Source of the DNA: Butyrivibrio sp.
Lineage (GTDB): Bacteria > Bacillota > Clostridia > Lachnospirales > Lachnospiraceae
Direction: 5' to 3'
DNA length: 8,500 bases
Assembly: GCA_024688095.1 (NCBI GenBank)
Contig: JAILEJ010000375.1
Span: forward strand, 1 to 8,500
Below the pieces are notes generated by a model. It searched no databases. It saw only the letters and a list, made by a program, of their open reading frames with translations, and was not told the DNA's origin. The translations under genes were made by a program, and so were the position numbers. Below, one piece after another: positions 1 through 7,076 of the stretch. Position 1 is the first letter of the stretch. Each line of letters opens with the position of its first letter.

Positions 1-2070
1 GAGTTCTGGCATAGAGAACAGGAGCTTGTCAGGACTGAAGTGCTTCCATACCAGTGGAATGCACTTAATGATAAGGTTGAAGGTGCGGCTCCAAGCTATT
101 GTATGCATAATTTCAGAGCTGCGGGAAAGCTCATGAAAGAAAAGAAGTCTAAAGGAAAGGAATTTACGCCTCCTACATATACATTCAGAGGGTTTGAGGC
201 ACTTCCAGATGATCCTGAGCATCCAGAGGAAGACAAATTTTATGGATTTGTATTCCAGGATACTGATTTTAGTAAGTGGATTGAAGCTGTTGGATATTCA
301 CTTACAATCCATCCTGATGCTGAGCTTGAGAAAACTGCAGATGATGCTATAGATGTAGTATGTGCAGCACAGCTTGAAAATGGATATCTTGATACCTATT
401 ACATTATAAATGGAATGGACAGAGCATTTACAAATCTTAGAGATCATCATGAATTATATTGCCTTGGACATCTTGTAGAGGGAGCAATTTCATATTATCA
501 GGCGACAGGAAAAGATAAATTATTAAATGCTGCAAAGCGCTTTGCGGATTACTGTGCTGATTATTTTGGACCTGAAGAGGATAAGTGCAAAGGTTATCCG
601 GGACATGAGATAGCTGAAATGGCACTTGCAAAGCTTTACGAGGTTACAGGTGAAGAAAAATACCTTAAGCTGGCTGAGTTCTTTATCGATGAAAGAGGAA
701 AGGCTCCAAATTATTTTGAACAGGAAGAGGAAAAAAGAGCAAAGCTTGATGGGGTTCCATATCATAAATTTATTTTAAAACCAGATGCAAACTGGTTTGA
801 CAGAAACAGATACTGGTATCATCAGGCGCATATTCCTGTAAGAAAGCAATCCGAAGCAGTAGGGCATGCAGTAAGAGGTGTATATCTTTATTCCGGAATG
901 GCTGATGTTGCGAGACTTTCCGACGATGAAGAGTTATATGAGGCATGTAAGAGGCTTTGGAATAATATAGTAACTGAAAAGCTTTATGTTACAGGTGGTA
1001 TAGGTGGCTCACATATGGGCGAGAGCTTCTCATTCCCATTTGATCTTCCTAATGATACAGCTTACTCAGAAACCTGTGCAGCTATTGGCCTTGTATTTTT
1101 TGCAAGAAGAATGCTTCAAATTTCTGCTGAGTCAAAATACAGCGATGTAATGGAACTTGCATTGTATAACACGGTTCTTGCAGGTATGGCATTAGATGGA
1201 AAGAGCTTTTTCTATGTAAATCCACTTGAAGTATTTCCAACAGCCTGTGACAGAGATGAGAGAAAGCTTCATGTAAAAGCAGTAAGGCAGAAATGGTTTG
1301 GCTGTGCATGCTGTCCTCCAAATATTGCAAGACTTGTAAGCTCACTTGGTGCCTATGCTTACACGCAAAATGAAGATACATTATGGACACACTTATATAT
1401 GAGCGGTGTTGCTTCAAAGGATACATCACAAGGAAAACTTGTAATGGAAACTGCTTCAGAGCTTCCATGGAGTGGAAAAGTAAAGGTAAAGGTATCTGGA
1501 GAAGTAAAACAGACACTTGCATTTAGAATTCCCGGATGGAGTGATTCTTCCGATATAAAGTGGACTTGTAATGGTGAAGAGAATATAATTCATATATCTA
1601 AAGATCAGGTTGCTTCTGGTGACACATCTAAGGCTGTTATTGAGAATGGATATATTTATCTTGAAGGTGTATGGGATAATGATGAAATAGATCTTTCATT
1701 TGAAATGAATGTAAGAATTGTTCGCTCAAATAATAATGTCAGAGAGAATGTTGGCAAAGTAGCTGTTATGAGAGGCCCAATAACATATTGTCTTGAAGAA
1801 ATTGATAATGGAAAAAATCTTCATCTTGTACATCTGGATGTTGTTAAGGCACAGGAAGCAAAAGATTGTGTTTCTTTTACTAATGAACTTGGACATAATA
1901 TGGCAGTAATTAAACTTCCTGGATTTAAAGAAAAGATAGAAGATGATGCAAACCTGTATAAATATGCATCAAGCAGTATAAATATGGAAAACGCAGAACT
2001 TCGTTTTGTACCTTATTATTCCTGGAATAACAGGGGAATAGGCGAAATGACTGTCTGGGTAAGAAACTAA
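1..2070 (+). CDS. Glycoside hydrolase family 127 protein (beta-L-arabinofuranosidase-like), 5'-truncated
   Basis: The frame is open from base 1 and the first codons read EFWHREQELVRTEVLPYQW, the usual GH127 N-terminal region, so the gene starts upstream of the window; the GTG at 40 is an internal valine. 689 residues are visible, close to full length for this family (HypBA1 of Bifidobacterium has about 658). Numbering from base 1, Glu341 (GESF) matches the family acid/base. Glu357 and Cys359 (YSETCAA) and Cys437-Cys438 (CACCPPN) match the zinc ligands, with Cys437 as the nucleophile; spacing agrees with HypBA1 to one residue. The C-terminal beta-rich part ends with the typical PYYSWNNRGIGEMTVWV. 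There is no way to see a signal peptide. Family members release L-arabinofuranose from arabinooligosaccharides or hydroxyproline-linked arabinan. The family is secure; the exact substrate is inferred. An aldose epimerase follows. Confidence 0.92.
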   Translation, partial: EFWHREQELVRTEVLPYQWNALNDKVEGAAPSYCMHNFRAAGKLMKEKKSKGKEFTPPTYTFRGFEALPDDPEHPEEDKFYGFVFQDTDFSKWIEAVGYSLTIHPDAELEKTADDAIDVVCAAQLENGYLDTYYIINGMDRAFTNLRDHHELYCLGHLVEGAISYYQATGKDKLLNAAKRFADYCADYFGPEEDKCKGYPGHEIAEMALAKLYEVTGEEKYLKLAEFFIDERGKAPNYFEQEEEKRAKLDGVPYHKFILKPDANWFDRNRYWYHQAHIPVRKQSEAVGHAVRGVYLYSGMADVARLSDDEELYEACKRLWNNIVTEKLYVTGGIGGSHMGESFSFPFDLPNDTAYSETCAAIGLVFFARRMLQISAESKYSDVMELALYNTVLAGMALDGKSFFYVNPLEVFPTACDRDERKLHVKAVRQKWFGCACCPPNIARLVSSLGAYAYTQNEDTLWTHLYMSGVASKDTSQGKLVMETASELPWSGKVKVKVSGEVKQTLAFRIPGWSDSSDIKWTCNGEENIIHISKDQVASGDTSKAVIENGYIYLEGVWDNDEIDLSFEMNVRIVRSNNNVRENVGKVAVMRGPITYCLEEIDNGKNLHLVHLDVVKAQEAKDCVSFTNELGHNMAVIKLPGFKEKIEDDANLYKYASSSINMENAELRFVPYYSWNNRGIGEMTVWVRN

Positions 2071-2086
2071 TCCATCAAAAAGACTC

Positions 2087-2114
2087 TTTACATCTAAAAT
2101 AAACGTGTTAGAAT
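2087..2114 (+). promoter_or_regulatory. Candidate sigma-A promoter for the aldose epimerase gene
   Basis: TTTACA (2087-2092) is followed after 16 bp by TAGAAT (2109-2114), with a TGn extended -10 element at 2106-2108. Transcription would begin near 2121, leaving a leader of about 108 nt that contains the hairpin at 2174-2208. No intrinsic terminator is visible after the GH127 gene, so read-through is also possible. The call rests on consensus match only. Confidence 0.5.
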
Positions 2115-2173
2115 ATAAATATGTAGTAAAAAACGATTATGTTCTGCGAGATTTTAATTTTAGATGAGGGGTT

Positions 2174-2208
2174 AGAAGCCATCGCCTATATTTATAGCGA
2201 TGGCTTCT
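2174..2208 (+). promoter_or_regulatory. Perfect 12-bp hairpin in the epimerase leader
   Basis: AGAAGCCATCGC (2174-2185) and GCGATGGCTTCT (2197-2208) are exact reverse complements around an 11-nt AT-rich loop. Neither strand has a T-run after the stem, so a classical intrinsic terminator is unlikely. The 3' arm ends 11 nt before the Shine-Dalgarno at 2220, which places it in the 5' untranslated region of the downstream gene. It could be an mRNA stabiliser, a protein-binding hairpin, or a weak terminator for the upstream gene. The structure is certain; the role is not known. Confidence 0.6.
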
Positions 2209-2219
2209 TATCTGAAAAT

Positions 2220-2231
2220 AGGAGTTTTATG
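2220..2231 (+). promoter_or_regulatory. Ribosome binding site that sets the epimerase start
   Basis: AGGAG at 2220-2224 lies 4 nt before the ATG at 2229. An in-frame ATG at 2139 has no ribosome binding site, and translating from it would run through the hairpin and add 30 residues that do not look like the family. The start at 2229 is preferred. Confidence 0.75.
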
Positions 2232-3083
2232 AAAACATATACACTTGAGAATGCACAGGTTTCATTGCAGATAGCTGCTGATGGTGCTGAAATAAAGTCA
2301 CTTAGAGATAAAAATACAGGTTTTGAATATATGTGGGGGGCTGATCCTGAATTCTGGGGGAGAACCTCACCTGTTTTATTTCCTATAGTTGGAAGCTTAA
2401 AGGATAAGACTTATAACTATGGCGGAAAGAGTTATTCCATGGGTCAGCATGGTTTTGCAAGAGATATGGAATTTGAACTGGTTTCACTTATAGGCCACGA
2501 GATATGGTTTGGACTTAAAGCAACAGAGGAAACTCTTTTGAAGTTTCCATTCAGATTTGAACTCGAGGTAGGATATAAACTGGAGGGACGTTCTATTTCT
2601 GTAATGTGGAAGGTTAAGAATACAGATAATAAAACAATGTATTTTTCAATAGGTGCTCATCCTGCATTTAATTGCAGCTTACATGGCAGCAAACTTAGAT
2701 TTGATACAAATGAAAATCTTATTTCTGGAATACTAAAAGACGGTCTTGTTTCAGGTGAAGAGAAAATGCTCACACTTGTAGATAATGAGCTTACACTTTC
2801 ACCGGAAATGTTTGATGATGATGCTCTAATAATTGAAAATAATCAGGCACATGATATTACATTAATTGATCCTCAGGGTAATAAGCTCGTACAGGTTCTT
2901 TTTGACGCACCACTTTTTGGAATATGGTCACCGGTTCAAAAGGATGCTCCTTTTGTATGTATCGAACCATGGTATGGAAGAGCAGATGCTGCTGATTTTG
3001 GACAAAATCTTGAAGAACGTGTATGGGGCAATTCTCTTGAGGCTGGACATGATTTTGAGTGCAGTTATAAGATATTAGTATGA
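2229..3083 (+). CDS. Aldose 1-epimerase family protein (LacX-like)
   Basis: A 284-residue protein from the ATG at 2229, the normal length for the LacX branch of the galactose mutarotase-like superfamily, which interconverts alpha and beta anomers of free sugars in the cytoplasm. Visible motifs are WGRTSPVLFPIVG (residues 43-55), MGQHGFARD (71-79, catalytic-type His74), SIGAHPAFN (140-148, His144) and FVCIEPWYG (242-250, Glu246 as the likely general base). There is no signal peptide or membrane segment. It follows a GH127 enzyme after 158 bp, so arabinose or another hemicellulose sugar is a plausible substrate, although LacX-type proteins are often annotated without a tested substrate. It has a candidate promoter of its own at 2087-2114 and a weak terminator after the stop. 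The family is clear; the sugar is inferred. Confidence 0.9.
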   Translation: MKTYTLENAQVSLQIAADGAEIKSLRDKNTGFEYMWGADPEFWGRTSPVLFPIVGSLKDKTYNYGGKSYSMGQHGFARDMEFELVSLIGHEIWFGLKATEETLLKFPFRFELEVGYKLEGRSISVMWKVKNTDNKTMYFSIGAHPAFNCSLHGSKLRFDTNENLISGILKDGLVSGEEKMLTLVDNELTLSPEMFDDDALIIENNQAHDITLIDPQGNKLVQVLFDAPLFGIWSPVQKDAPFVCIEPWYGRADAADFGQNLEERVWGNSLEAGHDFECSYKILV

Positions 3084-3107
3084 GATGAATTAAAACACAT
3101 CTTTTTT
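3083..3107 (+). terminator. Weak intrinsic terminator after the epimerase gene
   Basis: AGATG (3083-3087) pairs with CATCT (3098-3102) around a 10-nt AT-rich loop, and a run of six T (3102-3107) follows. The stem is only five to six pairs, so it may be inefficient. It overlaps the last base of the stop codon. Confidence 0.4.
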
Positions 3108-3128
3108 AGAAAATTCTTTAATACGTTA

Positions 3129-3157
3129 TTGACTTAAAGTAGTAATTGTGGCATTAT
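3129..3157 (+). promoter_or_regulatory. Candidate promoter of the trpEG T-box transcript
   Basis: TTGACT (3129-3134) is followed after 17 bp by CATTAT (3152-3157), a weak -10 preceded directly by an extended TGG element (3149-3151). Initiation near 3164 would place the whole T-box leader in the transcript. An AT-rich TATAAA lies at 3161-3166 but has no well-spaced -35. Confidence 0.45.
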
Positions 3158-3164
3158 TCTTATA

Positions 3165-3441
3165 AATAAAGTAAACCGCTGATGTGGAGATAAAGTAGAC
3201 AGGGGCACTTACAGAGAGTCCGGAGGCTGAGAACGGACAGAACGCTAATCTGCAAATGGACCATTGAGGGCATGGTGAAAAGAGTAATTCTTAGTATCCC
3301 ATGACGGAAGGCAACCGTTATTATGTCGGAGATATGTTGGTATCTTGCTGAGAGTGTGATAGTTCACAAAATAAGGTGGCACCACGAGTATAAAAGTATA
3401 CGCGTCCTTAACAGAAATTATTTTCTGTTAAGGACTTTTTT
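3165..3441 (+). promoter_or_regulatory. T-box riboswitch, tryptophan-specific (specifier UGG)
   Basis: This 5' leader senses uncharged tRNA-Trp and controls read-through into trpEG. Stem I shows AGAGAG, then GTCCG (3218-3222) pairing with CGGAC (3234-3238) around a purine-rich terminal loop. On the 3' side is the specifier codon TGG at 3257-3259, followed by the expected purine A3260. A stem II/pseudoknot-like region lies at about 3303-3332. The T-box core AAGGTGGCACCACG is at 3373-3386. Antiterminator pairing is AAGG (3373-3376) with CCTT (3406-3409) and ACG (3384-3386) with CGT (3403-3405), leaving the 7-nt bulge TGGCACC. The UGGC bulge pairs with a GCCA acceptor end, matching the G discriminator known for bacterial tRNA-Trp. 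The 5' boundary is approximate. Confidence 0.95.
3404..3441 (+). terminator. Regulated terminator of the T-box leader
   Basis: GTCCTTAACAGAAA (3404-3417) and TTTCTGTTAAGGAC (3422-3435) form a perfect 14-bp stem with a TTAT loop, followed by six T (3436-3441). The first bases of its left arm (3404-3409) also form the 3' strand of the antiterminator, so the two structures are mutually exclusive. A second T-run at 3447-3453 follows. Confidence 0.95.
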
Positions 3442-3503
3442 ATTGCTTTTTTTGCAGGACCAAAACATAGTACCTAAAAACATATGGAAGGAAGGCTGTA
3501 GGT

Positions 3504-4967
3504 ATGCAGACAAAAATTGAAAATGTAATTGAAATTGCAAAAAAAGGTGATTATAAAAGAATTCCTGTTAAAAAGGAAATATATTCTGATATAAGAACAC
3601 CACTTGAAGTTTTAAGAGCACTTCAAAAAGTCAGTGATCATTGTTTTTTGCTTGAGAGTATTGAAGATAACCGCCAATGGGGGCGCTATTCTTTTCTTGG
3701 TTATGATCCTACAATGGAAATTACCTGCAAAAATCATATTCTTACTGTTACTGAGAATGGGGAAAAGACAGAACAGAAAATTGAACATCCTGGTGCTTTT
3801 ATAAAAAAGATTGTAGAAGATAACAGAGCTCCAAGACTTGAGGGAATGCCTCCTTTTACAGGTGGACTTGTTGGCTATTTTTCATATGATTATATGCAAT
3901 ATGGAGAGACATCTTTACATTTTAAGGCTCAGAATAAATATGATTTTTCTGATGTTGATCTTATGATGTTTGATCATCTTATTGCTTTTGATAATTTTAG
4001 ACAAAAGATAATCCTTATTTCCAATGTGGATACCAGTGATATAGAAAATTCCTATAAAGAGGCATTTGAAAGAATAAATGCAATGGAAGAGATAATAACA
4101 AAAGGCGAAGCTGCAAAAAATACCGGAGGATATCTTCTTGAAGAAATTAAACCTCTTTTCTCAAAAGATGAATTTTGTAAAAAGGTAGAAACGGTAAAGC
4201 ATTATATAAGAGAAGGAGATATTTTCCAGCTTGTTCTTTCTAATCCTATGGAAGCAGCATTTGAAGGAAGTCTTCTCAATACATACAGGGTTCTTAGAAC
4301 TACAAATCCATCTCCATACATGTTTTATTTTTCTGGTGATGTTGAGATTGCAGGAGCATCCCCTGAAACCCTTGTTAAGGTAGATAACGGAAGAATATGT
4401 ACATTTCCGCTTGCAGGAACAAGACCACGAGGAGAGAGTCCTGAAGAAGATTTAAGACTTGAAAAAGAGCTTCTTGCCGATGAAAAGGAAAGAGCTGAGC
4501 ACAATATGCTTGTAGATCTTGGAAGAAATGACCTTGGAAGACTTTGTAAATTTGGAACTGTAAATGTAAAGAAATATATGGAAATAGAGCGTTATTCTCA
4601 TGTAATGCATATTGGTTCTGAGGTAGAAGGTGAGATGAGAGATGACCTGAGGGCTACAGATGCAGTTGATAGTGTACTTCCTGCGGGAACATTATCAGGA
4701 GCTCCAAAGATAAGAGCATGTGAAATTATAGATGAGCTTGAAGATAATAAGAGAGGAATCTATGGTGGCGCAATTGGATATGTTGATTTTACAGGAAATC
4801 TGGACACATGTATTGCTATAAGACTTGCTTTTAAAAAGAATGGTAAGGTATTTGTAAGATCCGGAGCAGGAATTGTAGCCGATTCTGTACCGGAAAAGGA
4901 ATATCAGGAATGCATAAATAAGGCTAAGGCTGTAGTTCTTGCACTTGAAGAATCAGCAAATATGTAA
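3504..4967 (+). CDS. trpE: Anthranilate synthase component I (TrpE)
   Basis: TrpE makes anthranilate from chorismate, using ammonia supplied by TrpG; this is the first committed step of tryptophan synthesis, in the cytoplasm. The 487-residue protein has the usual length. It carries the N-terminal allosteric motif LLES (49-52) and NPSPYMF (268-274), both typical of the tryptophan feedback site, so the enzyme is probably inhibited by Trp. The chorismate-binding domain follows: GASPETLV (284-291), PLAGTRPRG (302-310), HNMLVDLGRNDLGRL (333-347), SHVMHIGSEVEG (365-376), GTLSGAPKIRA (395-405) and RSGAGIVADS (452-461). GGAAGG (3490-3495) lies 8 nt before the ATG. PabB is the main alternative; the tryptophan T-box upstream and TrpG directly downstream decide for TrpE. 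The spacing to trpG is 23 bp, an operon arrangement. Confidence 0.96.
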   Translation: MQTKIENVIEIAKKGDYKRIPVKKEIYSDIRTPLEVLRALQKVSDHCFLLESIEDNRQWGRYSFLGYDPTMEITCKNHILTVTENGEKTEQKIEHPGAFIKKIVEDNRAPRLEGMPPFTGGLVGYFSYDYMQYGETSLHFKAQNKYDFSDVDLMMFDHLIAFDNFRQKIILISNVDTSDIENSYKEAFERINAMEEIITKGEAAKNTGGYLLEEIKPLFSKDEFCKKVETVKHYIREGDIFQLVLSNPMEAAFEGSLLNTYRVLRTTNPSPYMFYFSGDVEIAGASPETLVKVDNGRICTFPLAGTRPRGESPEEDLRLEKELLADEKERAEHNMLVDLGRNDLGRLCKFGTVNVKKYMEIERYSHVMHIGSEVEGEMRDDLRATDAVDSVLPAGTLSGAPKIRACEIIDELEDNKRGIYGGAIGYVDFTGNLDTCIAIRLAFKKNGKVFVRSGAGIVADSVPEKEYQECINKAKAVVLALEESANM

Positions 4968-4975
4968 AGGTAAAT

Positions 4976-4993
4976 TTGGAGGATATAGATATG
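4976..4993 (+). promoter_or_regulatory. Shine-Dalgarno that sets the trpG start
   Basis: TTGGAGG (4976-4982) lies 8 nt before the ATG at 4991. The TTG at 4976 is in frame and would add five residues (MEDID), but it is part of the ribosome binding site itself. TrpG proteins normally begin with MILVIDNYDSFTYN, which is what the ATG gives. Confidence 0.85.
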
Positions 4994-5560
4994 ATACTGG
5001 TTATCGATAATTATGATAGTTTTACATATAATCTTTATCAGATGATAGGGGAGATTAATCCTGATATTGTTGCAATCAGAAATGATGCAAAAACTGTAGA
5101 TGAAATTAGAAATATGAAGCCTGATGCAATTATATTATCTCCAGGCCCCGGAAAGCCATCTGATGCAGGAATATGTGAAGATATAGTAAGAGAGCTTGGA
5201 GGAGAAATTCCAATTCTTGGAGTTTGCCTTGGACATCAGGCAATCTGCGAGACTTATGGAGGAACTGTTTCTCATGCAAAAACTCTCATGCATGGAAAGC
5301 AGTCTGATACAAAGATAGATAAGACATCAGCGTTATTTAAAAATCTCGATGAGACGATCAAGGTTGCAAGATATCATTCTCTTTCACTAAAAGAGGAAAC
5401 TCTTCCTGAATGCCTTAAAGTTACAGCGAGGGCAGATGATGGAGAAATAATGGCTGTTGAGCATAAAGATAAAAAGGTTTTTGGTTTGCAGTTTCATCCT
5501 GAATCAATAATGACTCCTTGTGGAAAGAAAATTTTATCAAATTTTCTTCTTGCTATATAA
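4991..5560 (+). CDS. trpG: Anthranilate synthase component II, glutamine amidotransferase (TrpG)
   Basis: A 189-residue class I glutamine amidotransferase that hydrolyses glutamine and channels ammonia to TrpE. The first residues, MILVIDNYDSFTYNL, are a family signature. The oxyanion region SPGPGKPSDAG is at 50-60, the nucleophile Cys79 lies in GVCLGHQAI (77-85), and the His169/Glu171 pair lies in QFHPESI (167-173), so the catalytic triad is intact. HGKQSD (101-106) and YHSLSL (128-133) are also typical. The length fits a stand-alone subunit with no fused TrpD domain. In many bacteria this protein also serves PabB in folate synthesis; here the link to trpE and its T-box makes tryptophan the main role. 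It is the last trp gene in the window; no intrinsic terminator is evident after it. Confidence 0.96.
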   Translation: MILVIDNYDSFTYNLYQMIGEINPDIVAIRNDAKTVDEIRNMKPDAIILSPGPGKPSDAGICEDIVRELGGEIPILGVCLGHQAICETYGGTVSHAKTLMHGKQSDTKIDKTSALFKNLDETIKVARYHSLSLKEETLPECLKVTARADDGEIMAVEHKDKKVFGLQFHPESIMTPCGKKILSNFLLAI

Positions 5561-5584
5561 AAGCAACACAAAATATAGTATAAT
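5556..5584 (+). promoter_or_regulatory. Possible promoter upstream of the PhoH-family gene
   Basis: A perfect TATAAT sits at 5579-5584. The hexamer 17 bp upstream, TATAAA (5556-5561), is a poor -35 that overlaps the trpG stop codon. Initiation near 5591 would give a leader of about 64 nt. As no terminator separates trpG from the next gene, read-through from the trp promoter is an alternative. Confidence 0.4.
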
Positions 5585-5640
5585 CTAATCAGATCATATA
5601 CAATTTGTGGTCTATACAACTGAATATACCTTACAAATAA

Positions 5641-5657
5641 AGGGGGAGACGAGCATG
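5641..5657 (+). promoter_or_regulatory. Ribosome binding site that sets the PhoH-family start
   Basis: AGGGGGAG (5641-5648) lies 6 nt before the ATG at 5655. An in-frame GTG at 5607 would add 16 residues but has no ribosome binding site, and PIN-PhoH proteins start just before the KIYVLDTN strand. Confidence 0.85.
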
Positions 5658-7037
5658 AAAAAAATATATGTCTTGGATACAAATGTTGTAATTCAAGCGC
5701 CATATGCACTCAAATGTTTCGAGGATAACGAAGTGGTTTTGCCATTGGCTGTTGTTGAGGAATTGGACGCTCACAAGAGGGATGAAGGTGAGAGAGGTGC
5801 AAATGTTCGTGACGCTATAAGGATTTTGGAACAGCTAAGAGATGAAGGCGATCTTACAAAGGGAATTCAAATGGAGAACGGAGGTGTTCTTCGTATTGAA
5901 AAGAATTTTAAAGATGTTGAACTTCCACATGATTTATCGGAATATAAATCTGATAATCGTATTTTGAAAGTTTGTAAGGGATTGACAGATTCCGAGAAGA
6001 CGGATGTTATTCTTGTTACTAAGGATATTCTTCTTAGGATTAAGGCTCAGATATTAGGGATAAAGGCAGAAGATTTTACAACTGAGCAGGTTGCTGATCG
6101 TACTGAACAGTATAGTGGACGTATAACAGTTTATGCTCCTGAAGAATTATTCAGCGGATTTAAAAAGAATGGTATTCCTGTTGAGCAGGTATATTGCTGT
6201 GATAAGGATGGAGGAAAATATCTTCCAGAATTATATGAAAATGAATTTGTAATTCTTAAAGCAGATCAGTCTAATAACAAAACTCAGATGGGCCGAGTTG
6301 AAAAGGGATTTATCAAAAAGCTTGATTATGAAAAGAGTCAGCCTTATGGTGTAAAACCTAGAAATGCCGGACAGTATTTTTTACAGGAAGCACTCATGCA
6401 GCCTGCAGAAAAAGCTCCGCTTGTAATAGTAAAAGGTATGGCTGGAACAGCTAAGACTTTTTATTCACTGGCTGTAGGTCTTGAGAAAATGATTAACAGA
6501 CCAACTGGTGAGTATAGAAGAATTTTGGTTTGCAGACCTAATTCTCAGTTTGATGATGATATAGGTTTTTTGCCTGGTGATGAGCAGGAAAAAATATCTC
6601 CACTTATGAGACCGGTTATTGATAACCTTGAACAGCTTATAGATTCAAATGAAGAAGAAAGATATGCGGATGAAAAGGAACTTGAAGGAAAAACAGAAGA
6701 AATTTTTGACAGAGGAATTGTTCAGTGTGAAGCTTTGAACTTTATAAGAGGAAGATCTATTTTAAAGACATATCTTATAATAGATGAAGCTCAGAATATG
6801 ACTCCTTCTCAGGCTAAAGGTATTATTACAAGGGCCGGAAAAGATACAAAGATTATACTTCTTGGAGATCCGAATCAGATAGACAGACCATTTCTTGATG
6901 AGAGAACAAATGGACTTTCCTATGCGGCAGAGCATATGAAGGGCAGCAGTCTTTGCTGGCAGATATCGCTTACCGGTTCTGAATGTGAAAGATCACTTCT
7001 TGCAATGGATGCCATTGAAAGAATGAAGGATAAATAA
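5655..7037 (+). CDS. PIN-PhoH fusion protein (YlaK/PhoH2-like RNase-ATPase)
   Basis: A 460-residue cytoplasmic two-domain protein. The N-terminal PIN nuclease-like domain (about 1-165) starts KIYVLDTNVVI, with Asp8, Glu36 (VVEELDAHK), Asp100 (SDNRIL) and Asp117/Asp124 (TDVILVTKD) as probable metal ligands. The C-terminal PhoH ATPase domain (about 225-455) has Walker A GMAGTAKT (261-268), Walker B YLIIDEAQN (373-381), the sensor-like LLGDPNQID (402-410) and a final RSLLA (446-450). Mycobacterial PhoH2 of this layout is a sequence-specific RNA helicase and RNase; a similar RNA role is likely here but not shown. The length is close to B. subtilis YlaK (about 440). The Walker A is unusual, with Ala where most PhoH proteins have Gly before Lys. 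mgsA follows after 39 bp, probably in one transcript. Confidence 0.93.
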   Translation: MKKIYVLDTNVVIQAPYALKCFEDNEVVLPLAVVEELDAHKRDEGERGANVRDAIRILEQLRDEGDLTKGIQMENGGVLRIEKNFKDVELPHDLSEYKSDNRILKVCKGLTDSEKTDVILVTKDILLRIKAQILGIKAEDFTTEQVADRTEQYSGRITVYAPEELFSGFKKNGIPVEQVYCCDKDGGKYLPELYENEFVILKADQSNNKTQMGRVEKGFIKKLDYEKSQPYGVKPRNAGQYFLQEALMQPAEKAPLVIVKGMAGTAKTFYSLAVGLEKMINRPTGEYRRILVCRPNSQFDDDIGFLPGDEQEKISPLMRPVIDNLEQLIDSNEEERYADEKELEGKTEEIFDRGIVQCEALNFIRGRSILKTYLIIDEAQNMTPSQAKGIITRAGKDTKIILLGDPNQIDRPFLDERTNGLSYAAEHMKGSSLCWQISLTGSECERSLLAMDAIERMKDK

Positions 7038-7076
7038 TAAGGATATAAATGATAAAGGAATAATAAGGGGACTAAT

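Noticed and set aside
437..1522. Reverse-strand ORFs inside the GH127 gene
   Set aside because: They are low-complexity Leu/Phe/Ser/His-rich shadows of a well-supported gene on the other strand.
2139..2228. ATG at 2139 as epimerase start
   Set aside because: It has no ribosome binding site, the extra residues do not fit the family, and the segment contains the 12-bp hairpin.
3323..3520. 65-residue ORF or Trp leader peptide upstream of trpE
   Set aside because: It lies inside the T-box structure and terminator, has no ribosome binding site and no run of Trp codons.
4976..4990. TTG start for trpG
   Set aside because: It forms part of the GGAGG ribosome binding site; the ATG at 4991 gives the normal N-terminus.
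5607..5654. GTG start for the PhoH-family gene
   Set aside because: It has no ribosome binding site and lies in the probable leader; the ATG at 5655 follows AGGGGGAG.
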